From Certhia americana (Eukaryota > Chordata > Aves > Passeriformes > Certhiidae): a stretch of DNA of 64,000 nucleotides. The position numbers and the translations under genes were made by a program. The stretch is from the NCBI GenBank assembly GCA_018697195.1, contig CM031879.1, positions 49,058,509 to 49,122,508 of the forward strand, in the 5' to 3' direction. The notes under the pieces are model-generated. The model was given only the letters and a program-made list of their open reading frames with translations, was not told where the DNA came from and ran no database searches. Below are positions 57,701-64,000 of this stretch, piece by piece (the stretch's first letter is position 1; the number at the start of each line of letters is the position of its first letter).

Positions 57701-60700
57701 ACAATCAAAATAAACTATTCTTCTTGCAGCCTGGTGATTTGCAGAGACTTATAGCTTCCATTGAAGTGCTAGGGGGGAGGTTTACTAAGGTCTCCAGGGT
57801 GATCTCCCAAGTCAGGTTGAGGAAGTGAGTTTGAAGTAATTCCCCTAATAATAAAAAAATTCCACCCTGCAATAGCTGTCCCAACATGATTTCGTGCCAT
57901 GAAAAAACTCTCTGCAGTTTCTGTTCCTGTGTGGAACAAAACAAATGCCAAAAACACAAAAGAACTTGTGAAACAGAATTATCGACTCCAACCCGATCTA
58001 ATTGGCTCACACCGGATTAGTTAACCCACACAGAAAAAAAAATCTTTTCTCAATGACACTCATGATATTCAGTGTTTATATTAACAGCCTTTGCAAGGAC
58101 TTTGACTGCCTGCTCTTCTGCCTGACACTTAATAGCAGATATAAGACTGCTGCAGCACACTGACAGTGGTTTATTCCATTCACAGTAGTGGCTGCAGAAG
58201 GGAGGAGGAATGAGGTCCCCCCTCAAAAACCGAGTGGCCTTTAGAGCCGGAAGGAAATGTGTGTATCTGTCTGGAGATAGCAAAACAAGCAAATATTTCC
58301 TTCAGCATTCCTCCCCCTCACCACACGGACACACCCATCGCCTGGAGCTACAGGAGGCAAAAGCATGTGGGAGCGCTTTGGTAAGGTGTTGGCAAAAATC
58401 TGTGTCCTCATTAGGACGCCAGAGGTGTGCAGGGTCACAAGGAAGACCTGAATTAGAGCAGAATGACGGGATTAGTGTCACTGGGATGAGCTTTCTCACT
58501 CCAAGGCTGCCCAGCTGCCCCTGGCATAGCGGCTCCAACTCAGCAGTTGCTTTTTCTTAAACCAATATCCCAGTGGGATTAGTCCCAGCTTTTTGCCCCT
58601 TTCTCTCCAGCATATCAACCATTCAAGAGTCCATCTCACTGGTCATTGTGAAGCCAGTCTGGCTGGTCACCCTTTCTGACAGGACCATTAAAGTCTGCCC
58701 AAAGAATGGTCTGAACAGTGACAGCACAGTGGATACAGGGGAGCGGTCTGCTGTCCCCAGATATGACCCACTCTCTAGAAACTGGGAGTGAATTCAGCTC
58801 CCCAACAAAGCATCCACCTTTGATTTTCACTGGTGTGTGTGCAAGCAGAATTTGTTTCTCGGGGAGAAGAACCACATGGACTGAGAGTGTACCCACAAAG
58901 AGTGGGCACCTGCTTCGAGAAGAAAACAAATTACTGTGTAAGAGGAGAGGTGGTGGGGAATGGAGCCTAGAGAAGGACCAAACCCAACGGCATTTCAACT
59001 GGAGCAAGCAGCAGCTCACCAAACCCAGCCCATTTGCCTTGGTGCCTCCTTGCACGCCAAGGCTGCAGCCACCAGAGGTCAATGTGACCACATGAACCTC
59101 ACCCAGCTGCTGGGTGCTGCACCCCTTTGAAACTGGGACGTCAAACACAAGTATGAAGTAGTCTCTTAGGACATAACTTTGGGATAGATTTGCATGTAAA
59201 CCAACATTCAAGGCATTAATCACAACAGGGCCTCAGCATTGTCCCGGGAAAAAAAGAGCTTGGGAATGACAATGTCTCCAGTTAGCATCCTGCAAGCCTA
59301 CTGACTTGAGACTCTGACTTGGCTGTGGACCCCACAAGTGCTCCTAACACCCCAGGCATGTCTCAATCCTGCTGGTTTCAGTCTCACTCAGGTGTTCTCA
59401 CCCAGTCTTGATAGCAGGAAAAGGGTGGAAATGGGCAATCTGTCTTTCCCTGAGTCCCACTTCTGCTTTCTGGGATATAGGTCTGTCATAATGAATGAGG
59501 TCTGCCCCAGATCCAGTCTGGCTGGATAAAACAAGTAGCTGACCTGCAGCCAGAGAAAGGCAAATGGGTTAAATGAGGCAGGGTCATCAGTCTGGATTAG
59601 AAGCCAGAGAGGGATGATAAGACTGCCGAACAGAAATCAGTATGTCTAGATAACTTTGTAACAGCGAGAAGTGCAGAATTCCTCTGCACTCCCACCTGTA
59701 CCAGTTCTCCTCTCTATCTCCCCTATGTCCTCCCCTAGACCTCCTCACTCACCGAGAAGCCCTTTCCATCCTGGCCTCCAAATCCCTGCATCACCTATGT
59801 GGACACCCACTCCTATTCCACCTCCAGCAGAGCTCCAGCCTTGTGGGATAGACAGGTTTCGTCAGACAGTACACATCATCTTCTCCAAGAAGACTCCACT
59901 GCACTGCAGGATCATCAGTGACCCCTTCCACAAAGCCAGCAGCCCAGACCAAGCATGTTTCCACCATCTCCCAGGAACATTAGCTTAGGATAGGAGCAAA
60001 GAAGGACCAAGAGGCAAACCCTGGCTTGTCTTTGTGGGGCAGATGAAGGCAAAGACACTGAGACAGGGAGAAGAACCAGCTCAGATGTCATCACAGAAAT
60101 GAGCAAACTGTCTGTAAGCAGTTTGAAGTCAAGAACAAATTGTCACCAAGACATCAACTGCTTAGCTGGGAGCTCTGCTCACCCCACTTCAGAAATACTC
60201 TCCATGTTTCAACAGGAGGAAAGGAAGAAGCACAGACAGAAAACACCACTTCCATCTTCCCTTCCTCTTCTCTGAGATGATCCAAGTCCTGTGTGGCTCC
60301 TCTCCTCAGCTGGTACATAAACATGCCCCAGGGTGTTCAGTTACCAGAGTCCCTGAGTCACCGTCAGGCTGAGACTGGCCAGATGCTGATGGAGGAGAGG
60401 CAGAAGGGATGATACCATCCCACAACACTCATAATAAATATGTGCCATTTCAGGGAAAGGGACAGGTCAGAACTATATCAGGACATTTTCCTCTTGGCTG
60501 GAGAGCAAACCTGTCCAGGACATGAAGAGGGAAAAGAGCTAAGTACATGCTAAGAGGATAAAGGCTCTGCAGAGAGGGCAGAGAACAGCCAAGTGCTACC
60601 ACTGCTTGTAACACTGCTCCAGAGCCATAGGGTGTCACCACCCCACCAGCCAACCCCTTGGGGAAGGAGGTGGTTGGGCAAAGCCCAAATGCTTTGGGTT

Positions 60701-60830
60701 GGCTTGGCATTAAACTGGAGCCCTTGCAAAGGGAAGGATATGGGGAGCCAAGGGCTGTGCCTGTTCCTGCTCCACAGACCTGCCAGGGTTCCTTGCTTCT
60801 AACTGTGGGTCCCTTCCCAAGACCTTTCAT
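54740..60830. other. Intergenic DNA upstream of CARD10 with no recognised gene
   Basis: No exon with known homology was seen on either strand. A CT-rich microsatellite lies at about 56321-56345. The plus-strand open frame at 56954-57274 looks hydrophobic in the middle but has no family resemblance and no splice or promoter context. Confidence 0.6.
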
Positions 60831-61070
60831 GGAATGGCTTTAAAATGACAGAGAGCAGGTTCAGATTAGATATGGGAAGAAATTCTTAAGTGTGAGGGTG
60901 GTGAGCTGAGTGCTCCATCCCTGGAAGTGTTGAAGGCCAGGTTGGATGGGGCTCTCAGCAGCCTGGTCTAGTGGAAGGTATCCCTGCCTTTGGCAAGGGG
61001 GTTGGAACTGGATGAACTTTAAGGTCCCTTCCAACCCAAACACTTTTATAATTCAGTGATTCTATGACCT
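60830..61070 (+). mobile_element. CR1 LINE 3' end, plus orientation
   Basis: The copy begins near 'GCAGGTTCAGATTAGATATG'. It runs through 'CATCCCTGGAAGTGTTGAAG', 'CCTGGTCTAGTGGAAGGTA' and 'TTAAGGTCCCTTCCAACCC', and ends with ATTCAGTGATTCTATGA. This is the classic CR1 3' end with its 8-bp tail repeats. It is 5'-truncated and non-coding. Confidence 0.95.
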
Positions 61071-61950
61071 ACACTGCACCCAGATATTCTTATCCTACAG
61101 CTGCTGCCCTGAGCCATGCCTGGCCTTACTCGTGGGACTGCAAAGGGGCTGTAACTCCCATCTGCTCCTGATAATGCTGCCTAATGGTGTGTCCTCCAGG
61201 GCATCCACAGAGGTGGTACAGAGCACCTCTCAACCCATGCTCAGCGTGAGCCATGGACTACAAACCAAAGCTGAGATATGACATATTCAGTACAGATGTG
61301 ACCTAAGCCACAGCAGTGTGGTGCCAGAGGTGAAGAGCATAGCATCTTGGACCTCATTTCCTCCTCCACATACCACCACAGCACACCAGATGCCCTGCAG
61401 GATGTGACCCTAGATAACATGGGATGTCTCCAGCTGTTCTGGTGGCTGAATGGGATCTGTTCTGGAGCCATCATGGCTGAACAGGCACCCTCCCCTAAAC
61501 ACTCCTCCATGCCTGGTGTTCCTAGTGCTTCCCATTCCTCTGTCCCAAAGACAAAATAACCAGCTACCTCCTTATCTTGGCCTGAGCGGGTCTTTGCCCT
61601 TTGGACCATCCCACAGAGACCAGCATAAGCCAGAGACAACCACGGGAGGAATCAAAGCCTGGCATGTCGCAGGAGTTGTCCCTCACTTCCCAGGAAGCTA
61701 ACCACAGTCTCTCCCTTATAACAGAGCTTCATAAGGCCCAAGGATGCAATCCTAGCCCTCCCTGGAGCTGGATGCCCATTTCCCCAGCAAAGAAGTCACA
61801 CCCCGCGACATAGATGCAATCCCTGGACTAAGAGTCAAAAAGACAGTTGCTTGCTGGAGCTCGCCCAAGAGCAATGAGCTTTCCAAGTCCTTTCCCTTTC
61901 TTGGGGGTCTGGTAGTCACATAAACAGGAAGAGCCTGGCCCTTTCCCCCC
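61071..61950. other. Intergenic DNA with no recognised gene
   Basis: No exon, repeat or regulatory element was recognised. The open frames have no family resemblance. Confidence 0.6.
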
Positions 61951-62330
61951 CCCCCTGCCGCTTCCAGGGTTCTGCCTCCCTCCCCTCCTCTGCGGCGGGC
62001 GCCGGCATGATGCAAGCCCCAGCGCTGGGCTGCTTGGCCCCCTCGGGAGGAGCTGCCGGCTGGCCCCTGACCTCCAGGCTCCGCATTTCCTGTGGCAGCC
62101 GACGAGGGAGACGAGGCCCCTTCTTCCAGACGTTGGAGCTGGGCGTAAAGGGGCCTCTATGGGCCAGCCTGCGGGGGAAAAGGAAGGGTCATGGCAGTCC
62201 TTTGCCGGCAGCAGCCCGAGGTCGGAGGAGGCAAAGATGCCATCAGCCCCGGTGGAGGTGGGAGCATCGCTGGGACAGAGGCGTCCAGCCTAAATGACAG
62301 GGTGAGGGCCATGCTCCCGTCCCCACCCTG
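61950..62330. promoter_or_regulatory. GC-rich patch, candidate promoter of the next gene
   Basis: A CpG-enriched segment contains 'TGCGGCGGGCGCCGGCATGA', ETS-type CATTTCCTG near 62082 and several GGCG blocks, preceded by a C-run of 12 near 61945. By human gene order the next gene to the right is CDC42EP1, on the plus strand, and this could be its first, non-coding exon. No coding match is visible. Confidence 0.3.
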
Positions 62331-64000
62331 CAGCCAGCTCTCCAAACCCTTCTTTTTCTCCTGGCATTTATTTTTAAAAGCTCTGTGGCCTTCTCTCCCA
62401 AAACCAAAGGCAGCCGCACCAGGTCTGGGCTGCTGCCCAGGAGGGAGCAGAGCTGGTGCCTTGCAGGAGAAGGGTGCAGCTGCAGAGCCTAGCACTGTTA
62501 ACCCTCAGCACGCTAAACCCAGCTGCAGGAATAGGTGCCCATCCTAAAATTAAAAAGCTGGACTGTTGCCTCGGAGGGTGTTACCCCTTTCCCCCAGGTC
62601 CCTCTAGGGAGGACTAAGCTGAGACAGGCATCCTGCACTCCTCCACACATCTCCCATGGGTCATGACAGGGAACAGGACTGAGATCTGCAGAGGGAACCA
62701 GGAAGAAGGGCAGCGCCTTGCTGAAGGCATTCAGTTTAAGAGATGTATTCCTGTCTCTGGGGTCCCCATCCGTGCTTGGGCTCTGTGCAAGCCCTGGTTT
62801 CTAAAGGCCCAGGATGCTGACCACATGCGATGCCCGCTCTTCTCGACCTGGCAAGAGGTGCCGGATGCCTGGGGAGAGCAGGGAGGAGGGATGGCATCCC
62901 GGATGGAAACCTCTGGTATGCCTCTGCACTGATCTCCACTCTGCCCTGGAATGTGCCGGCCAGCAGCATGTGGGAAAGTGGAGGCAGCAGAGACCTTGGA
63001 TGTGTCAGCTCCCCGGCTGAGTAAACAAGAGGAGCCCTGGCAAGCGTTCAGCCCCAACTATCCAAGACCTTGAAAAAAGGGGGCTGGAAACAGGGAGGTT
63101 CTTCTGTCCCCTTCTTGCTCAATCTTTGCAAAATATGTCCTAACCTCTCCCCTACCTCAGGTGCTAACACCACCTCCTCATATCCCTGACAAGTCTGGAG
63201 AAGTGTGGGGAGAGACTCTCTCTGCGGAGTTTCCAGCACCATGCTGTTAGATCTAACATCCGGGAGAGACACTGCCTCAAAAGGAGGGTCTGGAGAAGAA
63301 AGAGGTAGGATAAAAGGATTTATCACCCCCCACCATGCATACATATCCATGCCCCTTGGCAGTCTCTCAGACAGCAGGGAGCACAGAGCATGGAGGGAGC
63401 TTCCACCAATACCGGCACTGCTTCGGGGAGCACAATGACAGCCGGGACACAGGCACAGTACACTCCCAGATAAATACCTTCCCGGCCCCACCTGGGGACA
63501 TTCCCACTGCAGGGTGCAAGCTCCAGCCACACTCCAGGTTTCAGAGGCTCAAGAGAGGCTGACAGTGCATTCCCCAGTGCTGGTTGGAAACATGTCCCCA
63601 CCGCTCTTCAGGCTGGCAGCATTGCCTCCCTGGTCTCCTCTATAAAGTGCACCCACTGTGAGTCAACCCCTCATCCCCTCTGCAGCCAGGCACAGGAACA
63701 TGAGGAAGAGGGGTGGGCTGGGGAAGGTTCCCCTGCATCCCACCAGTGGAGCCCATCACCTCCTAGGGGCTGAACTCCTGCCGCAGTGGCACTAGGAGGT
63801 TGTGCCTTCTGGCCACCATCCCGTGTCCCCTATCACTCCTCGGCAGGCGCAGACTCCCGGAGAATGAGCCATTGTTCCCCAGCCCTGCAGCCTCTTCCTG
63901 TCCCTGTAGGGCTGTGAGACAAACAAAAGCAGAGCCAGACGCCATGGGGAGGAGGCTGAATCTGCTCCCCTCCTCCAGATCCCGCAGCAACCCCACAGGC
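62331..64000. other. Right end, no firm gene
   Basis: Moderately GC-rich. A 160-codon minus-strand open frame (63048-63530) and a smaller one near 63763-63911 preceded by a good polypyrimidine-CAG acceptor were examined. Neither resembles a known family. Confidence 0.5.

Noticed and set aside
63048..63530. 160-codon minus-strand open frame
   Set aside because: No recognisable domain, no clear acceptor or donor structure, and codon content unlike the MFNG and CARD10 exons.
1..64000. CRISPR arrays, operons, tRNA or rRNA genes
   Set aside because: No regularly spaced palindromic repeats, bacterial gene organisation, or recognisable tRNA or rRNA sequence. The window is vertebrate nuclear DNA.

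Overview
This window is nuclear DNA from a bird, most likely a passerine or near relative. It has vertebrate GT-AG multi-exon genes, CR1 LINE fragments with the usual bird 3' end, and a solo LTR of a kind common in songbird genomes. No bacterial, phage or CRISPR features were seen, and there is one 4-base assembly gap.

Layout. Bases 1-21,600 hold no gene that I can support. The first 3.6 kb is rich in CA microsatellites and a decayed ~31-bp minisatellite, followed by a CR1 fragment, ordinary non-coding DNA, an AT-rich block with homeodomain-like sites near 10 kb and a strong CTCF-type motif at 11.85 kb. From about 21.6 to 34.4 kb on the minus strand lies MFNG (manic fringe): eight coding exons giving a complete 348-residue protein, a probable 2-kb 3' UTR, and a GC-rich promoter region with a 60-bp tandem duplication. 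A 587-bp solo LTR sits antisense in its fourth coding intron. From about 38.4 to 54.4 kb, also on the minus strand, lies CARD10 (CARMA3): 21 coding exons whose lengths sum to 3,087 nt, giving a complete 1,028-residue protein with CARD, coiled-coil, PDZ, SH3 and guanylate-kinase-like regions. Its CpG-rich promoter is at 53.9-54.7 kb. Bases 54.7-64 kb are intergenic, with one CR1 3' end and a GC-rich patch near 62.1 kb that may be the promoter of the next gene.

Gene context. MFNG next to CARD10, both on the same strand, matches human chromosome 22q13, where ELFN2 lies on the MFNG side and CDC42EP1 on the CARD10 side. The left end is therefore expected to approach ELFN2 and the right end CDC42EP1, but no coding exon of either is visible. 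The two genes act separately: MFNG is a Golgi glycosyltransferase that modifies Notch receptors, and CARD10 is a cytoplasmic scaffold that drives BCL10-MALT1-NF-kB signalling.

I did not find a previously undescribed system. The most useful leads are the minisatellite with repeated CAGCTG E-boxes, the possible divergent CTCF pair between the ELFN2 side and MFNG, the LTR close to an MFNG splice donor, the duplicated MFNG promoter segment, and the CARD10 first coding exon that contributes only 7 coding nucleotides.
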